A DNA stretch of 64,000 nt. Source: Beaufortia kweichowensis. Taxonomy: Eukaryota; Chordata; Actinopteri; Cypriniformes; Gastromyzontidae. A model generated the notes under the pieces. That model made no database searches and was not told where the DNA came from. It was given only the letters and a program-made list of their open reading frames with translations. The DNA lies in assembly GCA_019155185.1 (NCBI GenBank), contig CM032795.1:10705795-10769794 (forward strand), given 5' to 3'. The first letter of the stretch is position 1, and each line of letters begins with the position of its first letter. Position numbers and translations under genes: made by a program. Shown here piece after piece: positions 21,391 through 35,300 of the stretch.

Positions 21391-24076
21391 GTGAGTTCTC
21401 ATGGATATGCGGATACACAGGAGACATGCAAAACACGCATATATACACACACACTGCCCACTGGCGCTAGCCTTTTTTACTCATAAATACAGCTTCTTTG
21501 TTCTATTTGCACATCTCATTTGAAACGTGGAGATGCTGTTTAGTTAAAATAAACAGTATTCCGTGCAGTCATTATATCAGAAGATGAAATGCACCGTCAG
21601 ACATGTATGGGTGGTTGTGTGTAGCCCGGCTAGCTGCGGCTAAGATATACAGACTCCGCTAGCTTGTTAGCTGCAGGCAAATGATCATTCATGTGGTGAG
21701 AAATACACAGTTGCGATCGTTTATTACTACAGCATTCGCGTTAACTAGTATGTGTTTTTAAAATACGTATTTCGTGTATGAATGGAGGGATGTATTTCTG
21801 TGTCAGCTTTTACTGTCAGTGAGAAATGGCTATCGCTTTACTCGCGACTGTATTACATTTATTGGTGGTTCCTGTAAATGTACAATTTACGTTTGCGTGG
21901 TCGGTTTGTGTGTCATAATCAATTTCCTCGTTTTCTCTTTATTTACGTGGTCAGTTGGGAATTTTACCTGGTCATTTGTAAAGCTGGACCCCCACATACC
22001 TTGACTACAGACATTTCGTGAATAACATAACACAATTTAAAGCCATATTAAGAGTCAGACATATGCCAGTAATGTCATATTATGATGGTTTTGGAGACAG
22101 TAGTGATGGATTAGGACATTGTGTGATGGTGATGTGGTGGGCAGCTGCTCCAGGTGCGAGGTCGAGGACTGGAGAACAGCTGTGTGTGGCCTTATCACGT
22201 CCACACTGCTTATTTGTCTGCAATTTTATATGTGCTTTGGCCTTTTGCAAGCACATTAATGTTGGAAATAAGAAGAGACAAACTATGATATGGTTTTACC
22301 GTATAAACAATTCATCGGTTGTATTGTGCAAGTCATTGAACCTGTGTGCTATTTCAATCATAACATTGGCCTGGGTCCATATCATTCTGTCATTGCCCCT
22401 TTTTAAAGGCTATAAACCTGTTTACCTTTTCACTTTGGTGTGCAGCATGTTGACATATCTGAAAGAATCTTTACTAAACAGTTGACAGGATATTTGTTTT
22501 AGGTCAAGCACATTTGCAAATCGTGATTTTCTGTTTGTATGTTACAGTTAGGATGTGTTCCCATATGTGCCCATGAAAAGTCTGTGCTGATGCATTCTGA
22601 GTGTCATTATATTATAGTTTACCAGCAGAGCGCTGTAGTGCATATAACCTTTGTGAAATGGTGACTTGACAGTGAGTCACTCAGGATATGTAAGTAACAC
22701 ATTTCATGTGATATTTTGCACAACACAGGCTTCAAGTTATTAGTCTTGGCTAGATGGCCATATAAGTGACTCATATTTGCGAATTACTTAAGGCGAAGTA
22801 TTTTTTTTTCTGGGTTGAATGCTGTTAAAGATGTGTCACCTGGTTAGGTAACAAGTCTGTTCTCTTCTTTTGGTTAATTTGTGTCACTGAAGGCTAGCTT
22901 TCATCGTCTTTTGTTCACCTTTGTAATCTTATCTTTATTTTTTTAGTTTTGATTTGTTACATTATTGTTTTCATCTGTTTGTTATGGCTCCCTGCCCTAT
23001 TTTTATTCCATATTTGTTGGGTCCATTTAAGAATAACTTCTGGGATCATTGTTCTTGATGAATTGTACATATTTACTGTATTGTAGTTGAAATTAGATTA
23101 GAAGCTTTTGACCAGGTAAATTCCAGCATTATGGATGTGACATTTTCACTCAAAACTTGAAATATAAATTCTCACAGAATGTATTTATTATTCAGTAAAC
23201 CTCTGCTGATGGAGTCTAGACATCAGAAAAATGTCTGTAGATTAGTTATCTAAAAGGTTATATACATGCGTTTGACACACATTTTTGAGAGGCAACATAT
23301 TTTGTAGGATTTCTTTGAATCACACACTGTGTGATTTCTGAGCAATAATACCCAACAAATGAAGAAGTGATGGCTCTTCAAAGAACATGAAATAGTTATT
23401 TCATTTTAAATTTATTGTGCCCATTTATGAGGAATGTGGACTGTTATGGATGTGACAATTCTGAAAACAGCACTTAACCTAAAAAAAATCATGCTTTGAA
23501 CATTAAAAAAAATGCTTGAGAACTTTGAGAGAGACCTTACATGGGTATTTAAACCACCAGATATTGACTTCATCTGGTGAATACATTCGGTTAAAATATT
23601 TCTTTCTCATGGTAAGGTTAACATTTTGCGAATTGAACGAATTGCACACTATTGCTGTTCCAGACAACAGTTAGTATTAATAGAGTGTTAGTATAATAGA
23701 GTGTATATTTCCTCTGAATCAGATGGCTTGCTTCCCTTTTTCAAAACATTCTTTATGGAGATTAGAGAATGATTACTGGACCTGTTGACTCTTGCTAATA
23801 TTGTGAATTGTATAACCACCACCTGCTTGTTGAATGTTGTCGATAAAGCCTCTCTCCCTCTCTAATGCTAATATGGTATCTCCTGGTATGACAGTGGCCA
23901 TCCCCCCATAGTGTAGTCACGTGGTAGAGCTGGTGACAGGGAGGATCAGCTGTGCCAGTCCCTGCAGGCTGCTGGCTCTCTGGTGTACAGGTCTCCTGGC
24001 AGTGCCAGTGAGGAGTGTGAATCGAGCTCACTCCTACGGCGTCCTATAAATGCTCTGCCTTCTCTCCTTTTCATAG
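21391..24076 (+). other. wdfy3: wdfy3 leader intron 1
   Basis: Noncoding. It contains a family A repeat near its 3' end. ORFs up to 155 codons (22018-22485) show no codon or domain signal and are taken as chance. Confidence 0.6.
23120..23562 (+). repeat. Dispersed repeat family A, copy 3 (most complete)
   Basis: It shares ordered motifs with the copies at 1-190, 9990-10440 and 47440-47790, ending in acatgggtatttaaaccacc. It includes 'ttatggatgtgaca' twice and 'caataatacccaacaaatga'. There is no coding capacity. Confidence 0.75.
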
Positions 24077-24178
24077 CGAACAGCACAGATTACAAATGTT
24101 TATTTTCACCACAATCTTCAGATCGAAATCGCATTGCTAACAACAAGGGATGCTTGCGGAGCACCGAGAGAACAGCAG
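24077..24178 (+). other. wdfy3: Probable wdfy3 5' leader exon 2
   Basis: A 102-nt segment is bounded by a strong acceptor (cttctctccttttcatag) and donor (agcag/gtatgg). It holds a 14-codon upstream ORF (24096-24140). It also holds an ATG at 24150 that is in frame with the main start if this exon is joined directly to 29143. It is inferred from splice signals only. Confidence 0.5.
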
Positions 24179-26790
24179 GTATGGAAAAAACATGTTTGAT
24201 CAGCGTGTCTCTATGGTGACAAGGCGTTTGTTTACAGTTTGTAGCTCTGTGTCTTGGATTTATTTGCTGCAATGGTGGTCTTGAAATGGCTTCTTTTCTT
24301 TCTATCGTGTCAGACAGTGCTTTGCTGAGAGTTTTTACATATTCGATGACATGTGAGATTTTATGTGTGGTGATGGTTGTTTTCATTAAATTAAAGGTCA
24401 TTAAAGCATTTAATGAAAGTAAGGCAAATGACAGATGGCGCAGCTACAGTAAAACACATGTGATAAAGTGAAGCAACAAATGTGAGTTTTATATGCAAGA
24501 ATAAGGTTGTATAGACATTTTAGCTCATTTTTAGAAATAATAAGCAACGTGCGTCAGACACTGTAGGTGTACAAAAAGGATATATCCTGTCAAATTATTA
24601 TTTTAGAAGACTTTAAGTGCATAGTTTCTGGCTCATTGTGGATCAGGTTAGGACATGCTTGAATGCAAGGTCTTCATTAAATGCTGACGCATTCAGGACA
24701 ATGACTTGACAGAGAAAGGTCTTTTGACTGATAGAGATACAACAAGTAGCATACATTTATTTGGTGTCACTTGGAGGTAGGCTGTTTGTTAGCATTGTTT
24801 AATGCATTAAATGACATGAAGTAACAATGATCAATACTTCTACAGCATGTATCAGAAGATGTAACAGTTAACAGTACTTAATGCATAAGAAACTAACATA
24901 ATTGTAATTAACAAATATAATTGTTATAAAAATAAAAATAATTGTTAACAAATACAAACGTATTGAAAGGTGTTACCATTTATTTTAATTACCAGGTTGA
25001 ATCTTGACCTCTTTGCACCATCTTGCTTCAGCTTGTAGAGTAGAGATGTTCCTAGTAATAAACTAGTTAATGTGTCATCGTTTCCAGGGTCATTTATTAA
25101 GTCCATTTGGAAATGTTGATTCCATTTAAAGGCAGGCTAAAGAAGGTTGCTGATATAAAAATGGTAAATCTGGATTGAACATTTTTCATAATTGTTTACA
25201 AAATGCAATATGTTTTTAAAGGTAATTGACCTACAATTTTAGACTATATCCAGGGAGTAATACTTTTGCTCAAGCTCAATAAATAGAAACAAAAGCATAA
25301 AAATAAACTTTTTTGGTTTAGCATACATAACAATTATGTAACAGTATTTAACACTCTTATTGTTGTATTGATATTCTTGCTGTATTGTGAACTGCAGTGT
25401 TTCTGTGTTGACTACTTTCTGACACTTGAAGGTTTTTTTTTTTCTTGTTGTGTTTGATTACAATTAACATCTAAAGGTTTACAATGGACCTTAAAATCCA
25501 AGAGTACATCTACTAGTTTATTGTAAGCCATTTTCTAAGCATTGTCTAAAAATATTAATGTCATCATTAGAATTAGCCTACGTGTTGTTATGAAATGTCA
25601 ATTCTTATAACCTTTTAAAACTACATAAATTCTTATATTAGTCAGGGTTTTCATAACAGATTTTAGTTTGCAGCAGTTTTTTGTAAATACTATTATAATT
25701 TTGTTGTGGTTTATAATCAGGCACCTCATAAGATGGCTACTTGGATTAAAAGCTGTTAAAAAACAACAACAAAATAAACATTTAATGTTAACAGACAACG
25801 TTGAGATCATATTTTTAAACATGATGAATATTTTAGGAACTATATAAGGTTCATATCTGTCCTGGAGTCCAGTGGGCTGTTTCCTATTGATGTGACTCAC
25901 ACTGCAGCCCCTTGTTTCTAATTCTACATTTCCATCACCCACAACAGTGACAGAGATCTGAAGTTTTTGTCTTTACGTCACTCAGCGTTCCCGAGAGTCT
26001 TTGAAAGGCTTTGAGGAGGCTGAAGCTTTGCCTTTTTTCTCAGAGCAGTCCTTTGGAGTTTACTTTGCTTTCTCAGACAATCATTGGAGCTGGCAGCTCT
26101 CTAAGAAATGCCATGAAAGACTTAAAGCATAAAAAGCTTAGCCACATTTTACTGAAGATTTCATGTTCCAGCAACCTTACTCTCCAGCAATTTACATCAA
26201 ATCTGCCTTTATATATATCACAAGAGAGGATTATACGTTGAGAAATGATAAATAGATCAGATTTTTTTTTTCAAACAACTGTAAGGAAAATTACAGTTAC
26301 ATTTAGTTAGAAAAACAGTAAAACACATGCCTATTGGATTAGGATTAAATGATGCAGTGATGGTGTGATCATAAAGACTGTTTATGTACATTTTGACAGT
26401 TTTGTACAATGATCCAGAGCTGATGTCATTTGGATGCAGGCATAGGCATCACCTTTTTACAGGTGTTAGGTTATCTGAAGCCTTAAAGCTAAATCTAAAC
26501 TAAAGTATTATCTTTACTTATCTCTGAATGGGCGGGTTATATTGCTATCTTTTTGGTCAATATTGCTATTGGCATTAGCCATTAAAAAACCTTGCAAGTA
26601 GTATTACAAGCCAATAACTTGAATGACTTATTTTATACAGGTTACTTATTTAGAAATTTCATGAGCTAACATGTAAAATGTAATAGGTAACCAAATTTAT
26701 TTTGATCGACCACTAATCTGACTTTTGGAGGAGCATGTTTAAATAAGCTTGTATATAAATTAATGTTGTTTACACCAATGCAGTCTCACT

Positions 26791-26986
26791 GGAATTCGTA
26801 GATATTTTATGAGTTGGCTAATTCGATACTTTTTAGTACGAATGTTTCCCCCCCAGTGACATTAGGGTTAGGGGCGGGGTTAGGAGAAGGCTGTTTTTTT
26901 TTCTACTAATTGTACGTTTTTTTGTACGAGTTACATTGTACAAATTCGTACAAATTAGCCAATTTGTAAAGTATGTACGAATTCTC
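26791..26986. repeat. Palindromic miniature element (attcgta type)
   Basis: The left arm (ggaattcgtagatattttat, then ttggctaatt) pairs imperfectly with the right arm (aattagccaatttgtaaagt, then tacgaattc). Between them is a 'ttagggttaggggcggggtt' core. This is a common teleost MITE layout. Confidence 0.65.
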
Positions 26987-28676
26987 ATGAGCCTATTGTG
27001 CCAGTAGATGACTAAAGCTTTTTAGATTTAATGTATTTCACTAATAACTTTCCAACCAATTTTATTTATTCTGTTCCTTGAAGAAATAATTCAGCGTGTC
27101 CTGAGAGGTTTGAATTTTAGCTCTTAAAATAATCTTAAAGGAGACTGATGTTTTAAAAAGCTGCACATGAGCACTAAATGTTTAATGGCAAGAGGAAGGA
27201 GCTACACTTCAAAGGTATAAACACTTTTGTTCATTCTTACTCAGCAGAAATCGTGGAACTGAAGATATTTCACTTGCAGTAAGTTTTATACATATAAGGC
27301 CACAATTCACTCTGGGCCAAATGAATGAAATGCCAAGCAGTTGTTTTGGTCACGGCAAAACTTTCTAGTAAAGTTTGTTTGGGTGAACTTACAATTGTGG
27401 GTCTTTGAAGGGACTTTTTGTTGGACATTTTGTGTTTATATTATGACTGAACAGTTTGTTGAAATAATATCCCTAAATTGAGGTTTCTGGATATACCATG
27501 CTGATATTTTTAGTTGGATAGATGCAGTCTTGTCTCTTGTCTCCTATTTTAAAGTGTTGCTGAATTTCTCAACGCCTGTAGTTGTCTGCAGTCTTTTCTT
27601 GTAGTTTCCACACACAGATGTTGGGCTGTTTGCTGAGGCTATTGCTGAAACATTCATTTTTATGACAGCCCTGCATCAGCTCAAGTATATGTATGTCAGA
27701 TGTGTGTCCTGTACATGTGCTCTGTGGCACCAGATGAGTAAAGGTTTTGTATTTAAGACATTGTTTTACTGACAGTTTTGCAGTCTTTACCTAGTTGGAT
27801 GTGGTTGATGGATTTGTAGCAAAACACCTTTCTCAATATAAGAAGACAACTGTTTGTACACAGTGTTTTCACAGGAAGCACTGTTTTGTTACAGGAAACA
27901 TTCGATTATTAACCATACCAGTCGTGGGGAGAGTTGTCTAGGGCAACCTGTGACCTATTTTGTTGCAAATGCCAAAGTCTGTGTATATTTGTGCTTTGCT
28001 CTTCCCTGTTTAGACAGGGAACATAAACCTGTTTTTTCATCAGAGTCCTATTGATGTAAAGGTTGTAACTACCTTCTGGCTTGTTTCTCTTTTTCACCTT
28101 TATTTTAATTTGTTTTAGTGGGTAGCTTTTGAGGGGTTTATGTTCTTTTTTCCCCCTCTTCTCTTTTTCCTTTTTTAGTTTTGTAAGACAACCTCTATTT
28201 TGTATAGTGTAACTTGTTTTTAACAGGGGTTTAACTTATATTTAATTTGATACAGCTTATTCAGAGTATTGGAATAATTTATAGGTAATATATAGGTAAA
28301 AGTCTGGGCCCAGTTGGCAGGGGAGGAAGGGCTAAAAATTTTATTGATGTACATAAGCGAATGTATTTTTATAGTATTGAAACCCTTTGTGAATAAATTT
28401 TTTTTTTTTGAAAGTATTACTTATATTTATTTGACCAAAGAGTCAAGTCAGAACCAAGAAGGTAATTATATTAAATATGTTTATCATGTTAACAGTATAA
28501 CTTGCAAATACCTTGCATATCCTTCCAAAATAGATGTTTGTGCATGGTAGGCTAGTGATAGATATATTTTCAGTGAAATTGACTTTAAAAGAACATTATG
28601 TGCAATTCTGTACTTTTTGTTGTCTACTGTTAACAACTGATTTAGTGTGTCAACTGTATTTTACTGTAATTTTTTA

Positions 28677-28731
28677 AAATATAATAATAATAATAATAAC
28701 AATTATAAGAATAATAATAATAATAAACTTT
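28677..28731. repeat. (AAT)n microsatellite, interrupted
   Basis: Two AAT runs are separated by a short degenerate stretch, in a wdfy3 intron. Confidence 0.9.
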
Positions 28732-29173
28732 GTGGAAAAGGTTTTAAAGGTGAGACAAAATAAACATTACAAAAACACAAAGCTTCTCAATAATAATAAT
28801 GCATGTAATTAAACAAAAGTTTGTATAATTAAAAAGCTGACTTTGTGTTTATTTATATATATATATATAATTTCCTTTGTCTTTGAAATGAACACAAATA
28901 ACATCTTTGATCCAGTTTTGGAGTGTGTCCAGCTGTATTTCTATACCTGCAGCAGAATCATCATTTGAGGAACTTTTGAGCAGAAGCAGAGTACTGTGAA
29001 AAATAAAAGGCTGAATTTGATCTGTAATTTGAATCTAGCATATCATGTCACATTAGAATGGACTTTCACTATCTTCATCAGTTTCCCTGACATCTTGTTA
29101 TTTTCCCCTCACATTTTTATTTCCTTCTCTCACATCTCTCAGGGCTGGCTTTGGCCGCAAGAAGCCTCTAAAG

Positions 29174-29353
29174 ATGAATATGGTGAAGAGGATCATGGGG
29201 CGGCCGCGGCAGGAGGAGTGCAGCCCACAGGACAACGCGCTGGGCCTCATGCACCTGCGCCGCCTCTTCTCTGAGCTCTGCCACCCGCCGCGCCATATGA
29301 CACAGAAAGAGCAGGAGGAGAAACTCTACATGATGCTGCCTGTTTTCAATCGG
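29174..29353 (+). CDS. wdfy3: wdfy3 coding exon 1
   Basis: Residues 1-60, beginning MNMVKRIMGRPRQEECS and ending LPVFNR, phase 0. The exon itself starts at 29143 after a tctcag acceptor. The 31 nt before the ATG are open in the same frame (AGFGRKKPLK). Confidence 0.95.
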
Positions 29354-32300
29354 GTGAGAGAGAGGACTGACTGCTTAAAGAGAGAGTGTTATTATTTATT
29401 AAAAAACATTTTTTAAATTTATTTTAAATTTACCTGTACATCTTTGCAGTTAAACTGTATTTTCCCAAAGACAAATGTTATGCACATGTAATTTGGAAGG
29501 CCTGCTCCACATATTGGTGAATGACCTGTGAATAATTTTTCCAAATTTTTCTTTTATTTTTAATTTTATATTTTTAAAAGATACAATTTCCATAATAATA
29601 ATAAGATAGAAATTCCATAATGCATAGCTGTCAAAATGCCGACATGCATCCCTGTCCCCTTCAAGCCAAGCCATGATAGTATTGGCATAATACTTTGAAA
29701 AGAAAAGGACCAGCTGTGTCTAGTGCTGAATTTTCAAATGCTAAGTAGCTGTTATGAAATCAAGTGACTCTCACGGGCTGATAAAGAGCATGATGGTGCT
29801 AATAATGAAACATTGATTATACAGAAAAACTGTAGAGGACATGAGTTACAGCTCATAATTGTGCATAAGAGGCCGCTGACCTTCAGCAGCCTGTGTACAT
29901 GTGGTGAGCACTTGTTGAAGTGGGTAAAACAGGCTCTTTATGTACAAAGCTTTGTTACTGGCTCACGTGTAACGTCAGACAAGCTGTTTATTAGCATCAA
30001 CACAGCAGTATTTAATTTTCATTCAATCTCAATGAGAGGTCTCGCTTTTACCCTTTTTTTTAGACCTGAATCATGTTCCACAGGAACATATTTTTACTGT
30101 AACTGAATATTTGTACTTATTATGATTTGATAATAATATTTTAATGGTTGTTTTTAATGTCCATTAAAATGGATATTGGTTCTGAACAGTAAACAAGGAT
30201 TTTGCTAAGACTATTCTAGCTAAAAAAAAAAAAGGTCATTATAATACTAGTAGCTAGAATTTATTCTTAAGGAAGTTATTGTTTTAGTTAAAATATAATA
30301 TATAAGTTAAAGTTAAACGATTATATTATGATACGATTATGAACGATAATTATAAAAATCAAATTTTTCCACCAAAGAAATGTGATATTTAAGGCAGTAG
30401 ACACATAATCTCAATAGGGTAAACGTGCAATTCTTTGGGGTTTATACTCATTTATTAACACACTGCTTGTGTGCCATCAGTGTTTTTTGTGCTGTTATTA
30501 AAACTGACACAAAATTGACCATAAGAGAGTGATGGCTTATTTAATCTCAGCATGAGCCTAACAGGTCCTCTATACAGAGGGGAAAAAAAAGGTTTGCCTG
30601 AAGAGAGCTTTGTGTGTATGTGCGTGTATAACCGTGTCTCTCTGTGACAGGTTTTTGGGAACGCTCCACCGAGCACGATGAATGAGAAGTTCTCAGACCT
30701 GCTGCAGTTCACCACACAGGTGTCCAGACTGATGGTGACCGAGATCAGACGAAGAGCGTCCAATAAATCAACAGGTACTTTATCACATGCGCACACATGC
30801 TTCAGGTATAAGGCATTACAAAGGCCGGTTCCAGACGGTTGAAATAAAAGGTTAGAATAATGTTTGCACAGTGTTATTTAACAGTTTTTTTCCTGTGTGC
30901 TTTACAGGCCATTTATTAATGGTACAATTACTCTTCATCAAAGCCAAATCACTCATGTTTAAAAAAACAACAACTCAAAAAACAATTTTTTGTTAATCTT
31001 TTCATGTACCCCATGCAACCTTCTTAAGTACCTGCTTAAGTATCTGTGCGGTAGATGTAATTCTGGAAATTACTGGTCATTAGGTCAATATTCTTATTTG
31101 ATTTTAGAGTTAAAAAATATCAGGTGATCTGAGATCAGTTTTATTCATAGTTTACTAATAAATGTTTAGGAATTACCATATTCTTGCTTGTAAATCTGTG
31201 TTTGTGAGATATTTTAGATGTTTGCTGATGCTCTTGACATGATCTAGGTTTTATGGTCTCAGGATTTCTCTGATGTACACACACTTAAGTGTGTTGGCAG
31301 TTTATCTTGGCACATGATGTACGGTGATGTTTATTTTTGGGGATGAAAGCACCATTACAGCATATGCTACACAGAATTTCACAAAGACCACATTGAGCAT
31401 CTCACCATAGAATGAGAAACATGCACTTAAGCGCTGTGGATGCGTTAACATTTAACATTTCCTTTATTTAAACCCCAATGACTTGAATTAGTCATAGACT
31501 GTTAAACAGCATAATGTAAATTTATATCAATAATTTTGTTTATGCTTAGATTTTGTTTATATTTCAGATGTTTTATTGTATTTATTTGCTACAATTATTT
31601 GGAGCAGAAAATAATATTCATCTGAGTAAATCACTTTTTTTTATTCACTGTGTCGCGTCTCAAAGAGAGGCAGCGATGGATAAAAGAGATCTGAAACTGT
31701 CTGCATGTCATCGCCTCTAATTGACTCAGCGTCCTTCCCCAGATGAGGCCAGTCACACACAAGCTGACGTGTGAAAATGGATTTGATCCACACGCACAGA
31801 CTGTCAAACGCGTCACTGATTGTGTTTGTATGTGTGCTCCTCCCACAGAGGCCGCCAGCAGAGCCATTGTGCAGTTTCTGGAGGTGAATCAGAGCGAGGA
31901 AGCGAGCCGAGGCTGGATGCTTCTGAGCACCATCAACCTGCTGGCCTCCTCCGGACAGGTCTGTGTGTTTTAATGCACTCCAGCTTCAACAATCAAAGTG
32001 TAGCACTTAAATTTGGTACAACATTCGCAACACAATAAACAGACAATAATTTATTTATGTTCATCGGCACAAGGAATCTAATCCATAAATAGATTCAGTG
32101 ACTCAACAAAATGTATTACAGCACTCACACACACACTCAGGACAGTGTCTTGTCTTGTGGACACCTGGTGTCTAAATATATACTGTCAAAACCTTCCTCC
32201 ATGCTAGGTTTACTCTGTCAACACCTGTCCACAGATTTATTGCTGGAATATAAAGCAGCTGGTGTTGAACGCGTGCCTGGTATTTTTCAGCTGAATAAGA

Positions 32301-35300
32301 CCCCCTTATCCCTAGTTGTGCTGACCTGGACACTGCCCTCTTCTTTCACCGGGCGACTGGGGAACCCAAGGTGGACCATTATGGAGACATTTTCATCAGT
32401 GTGTTCTTATGCAGTGCTGTCGGGCTTGACTGTTGAGCATTGATTATTGACCTTGGAGCAGAGTACGGCTCCATCTATCTTATTGTGAAAGATGGCTTCT
32501 CCAACAGGAGGTTTAAAGATGGTTTCAGGCTAGACTTCAGATCTCACCCTTTCCGCTCTGCTGGGATGGGTTGGTTTTCGTTATTGGTTTCATTTCTCAA
32601 GCTGTCCAGTGCTTAAACCTACAATATATATTTTGATATGTTTGGTTCAGACCTATCAAGTCATGGCTGCCATTATAAAAGCAGAGCCCAATTTGAAAGA
32701 CATTTTGTGTAATTGACCATACCTCTTTGACTGAGCACACACCACATAAATGATCTTAAATTACTATTGGTTTTATAGCCTTTTTTTAAAGCATTTTGTG
32801 CCTGTACTGAGAGGCATGAGGACTGTCGTGCCATTCACTATTAGATGTGGAAGATCTGATCTGTCTCCTAAAGATCTCTAGGTTGTAGAGATATTGTTCA
32901 CTTTCGATGTGGTGGGGTAGATTATCTATCTATATTCTGTCAGTCTGGATGACTCATTTTTGAGGTGACATGAAAGGATACCTCTAGACATCATTAGCTT
33001 ATTCATGGAGACACTTTTATATCATTTTGTTTGCAAAGATCAGATGTCACACAGGTAGGGGGAGATCCTGTCCATGTCAGTGCTGTTAGTGATTTACATA
33101 TGCTTACTGATAGACTTATGCTTGTTCTGATACACGGTGATGTCATAGGTTTTATGCCGCAGTCACTCTAGACTTTTCATTCCATTGACTTTCATTCATG
33201 TGCAAGTTCATGTGAAAAGGTTTCTCATTTTACTTCTTTCCAAAGGTCACGTTTGGTGAACTCTGATCTGCGTATTCGCATCACATGATAGATGTGATCA
33301 ATAGAAGATTGAAATGTCATCCCTTTGTGTACAGTACATCTTCAGTAGCAAAAACAACATGATGTGTGGATGTGTTCTGGTTGCTGCCTATATACACAAT
33401 TATCAGCTTTAAAATTTTGCATTCGGAAAGTTTAGTGTGACTGCAGAAGTACAGTATTATTATAAGGGATGTTTGTGGATGTATAGTCATGTGTTTTATC
33501 GGCTGACAATGGTACCCCAGTACATAAAAACACATTTTTCAGTGATTTCAGTGTGAGCTGTTTATTTGTTGGAATGTTTTCACGAAGGGGTACGTCATTA
33601 TTTGGCTGTTGTTTTGCCAACAGGCTCGAATCGCTCTGAAGTCTGTTGTTTGCCACAGGTCTAATTTTATCTCTAATCCTTAAGGATTATTTATCTCGAT
33701 AACATGTTGAAAAGAGCTGGAGCACAGAAATATTGAGAGCAGAATTGTAGATTTCCTGTGCACTAATGAGTGCTGTTTCTCTCACACACACTCAATCCCT
33801 GTTTCTCATTCCTTGTTTACTCAGTATACATAATTAAAACACTTTCATCTCATCATGCTGCTTTGGTCCTAAAATCAACAGCACTGCAATAAACACATAT
33901 CCGCTAACAGAAAGCTGCCCTCTTCAAATTCCTGACCAGCTGGTATGGTACAATTGTGCAATAATGCACAGGATGAGCTTGGATTAATTGTACATGTACC
34001 ATTCCATTATTCCAGGGAGGGTTTTCCGGTTTTGAGAAGTTTCTGAGGAGTGAAATATGTTTGTATTCCAAACTGTGAGTTGAGGACAAAATGCGGTTCT
34101 CCTGGCAACCCCTACACCCCGCCCCCAGAAACTACAAAAGTCTTTTCTTTTCTCTTTATAAGGACGCTCTTCATGCTCAACATTCCCAGTGCACCCTCAC
34201 ATCACCCTCATGGACACTCTTTCTCTTGTCACAACTTTTTTCTCACTGCTGCGACTTGTGTTGCTGTTCTGTAAGAAGTCCTTCAGCTCTTTCTTTTATT
34301 CACCAACAGTCAGGTGGTGTTTTTCTGCATGTGACATTATCATGTAGTGGCTGTAGTTGTCATGTACACTTGACCCTGGACCATGTTGTCTGCTGGCACA
34401 GCCATATGTGTTAGTTGGGGTAGACTAGTTTTTCAGTTTTTCCCTGAGAAGGTCATGTAAATGTTAAATTTTGTACTTTCATTTTTTTAATTCCTTGTCA
34501 AGACAGTTTTTTTCTCACACAAGTTTCTCACACAAACACTATGTAGCAAATGATGTTTCTTGGCAATGAAATTTTCAGCTGAAAATGGGTGTTTCTCCAG
34601 CAAAGTGGTTTAATGTACCACTTTGACAAGCAAAGACACATTATTTACATACAATTTTTAAACACACGTCTACACTGGCAAAGGTCATTCAAAAAGTGCT
34701 TTTGGGCCAACGACTATACTGAATTGGCCGCATGTATAATACAGCACTTTTAGTTGTTTTTGCGGATCCGTGTGAGTGCGGATTGTATTGTCAGCGTTGT
34801 TGTGTTTACATGAAACTTTACTACATCAATTTTACTACATCGCTGATCTGTGACATTTAAGAAAATCAAATCTTCTCTAGAATGTTTTTCATTGTGATAT
34901 ATATTTTTTCCACAAGGCATAATTTTTTTAATATTAAAAAACCTATATTAAATACTCTAACTAAAAAATAATCTCCCTCTTTGCTTTGTTCACTTTTATT
35001 CATCTAATAACATTATTAATCAACATTCAAAATAGTAGTTCTTAATTTAAAATAATAAATTATTCTCATTCAACTTAAAGGGATAGTTGATCTAAGAATA
35101 AAAATGCTGTCATCATTTATTCACCCTCAAGTCTTTTAAAACCTGTATATGAATCATTCTTCTGTGAAACACAAAAGAAGATGTTTTAAAGAAATGTCTC
35201 AGTGGTTTTGTGTCCATACAATGGAAGTCAATGTTGTTTGTTTACCGACATTTTTCTCTCTTCTGCTCTTCAGAAGAAAAGAAAGTCGTACAGATTTGGA

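Larger units (their letters stand above)
24179..29142 (+). other. wdfy3: wdfy3 intron before first coding exon
   Basis: Noncoding, 5 kb. It contains a palindromic element (26791-26986), poly-T and (AAT)n runs. No other structure is recognisable. Confidence 0.65.

Noticed and set aside
22018..22485. 155-codon plus-strand ORF in a wdfy3 leader intron
   Set aside because: No recognisable domain, no GC rise, and no promoter or polyadenylation context; the length is possible by chance in AT-moderate DNA.
32111..32443. 110-codon plus-strand ORF in wdfy3 intron 3
   Set aside because: Low-complexity start and no family resemblance; no splice sites linking it to wdfy3.
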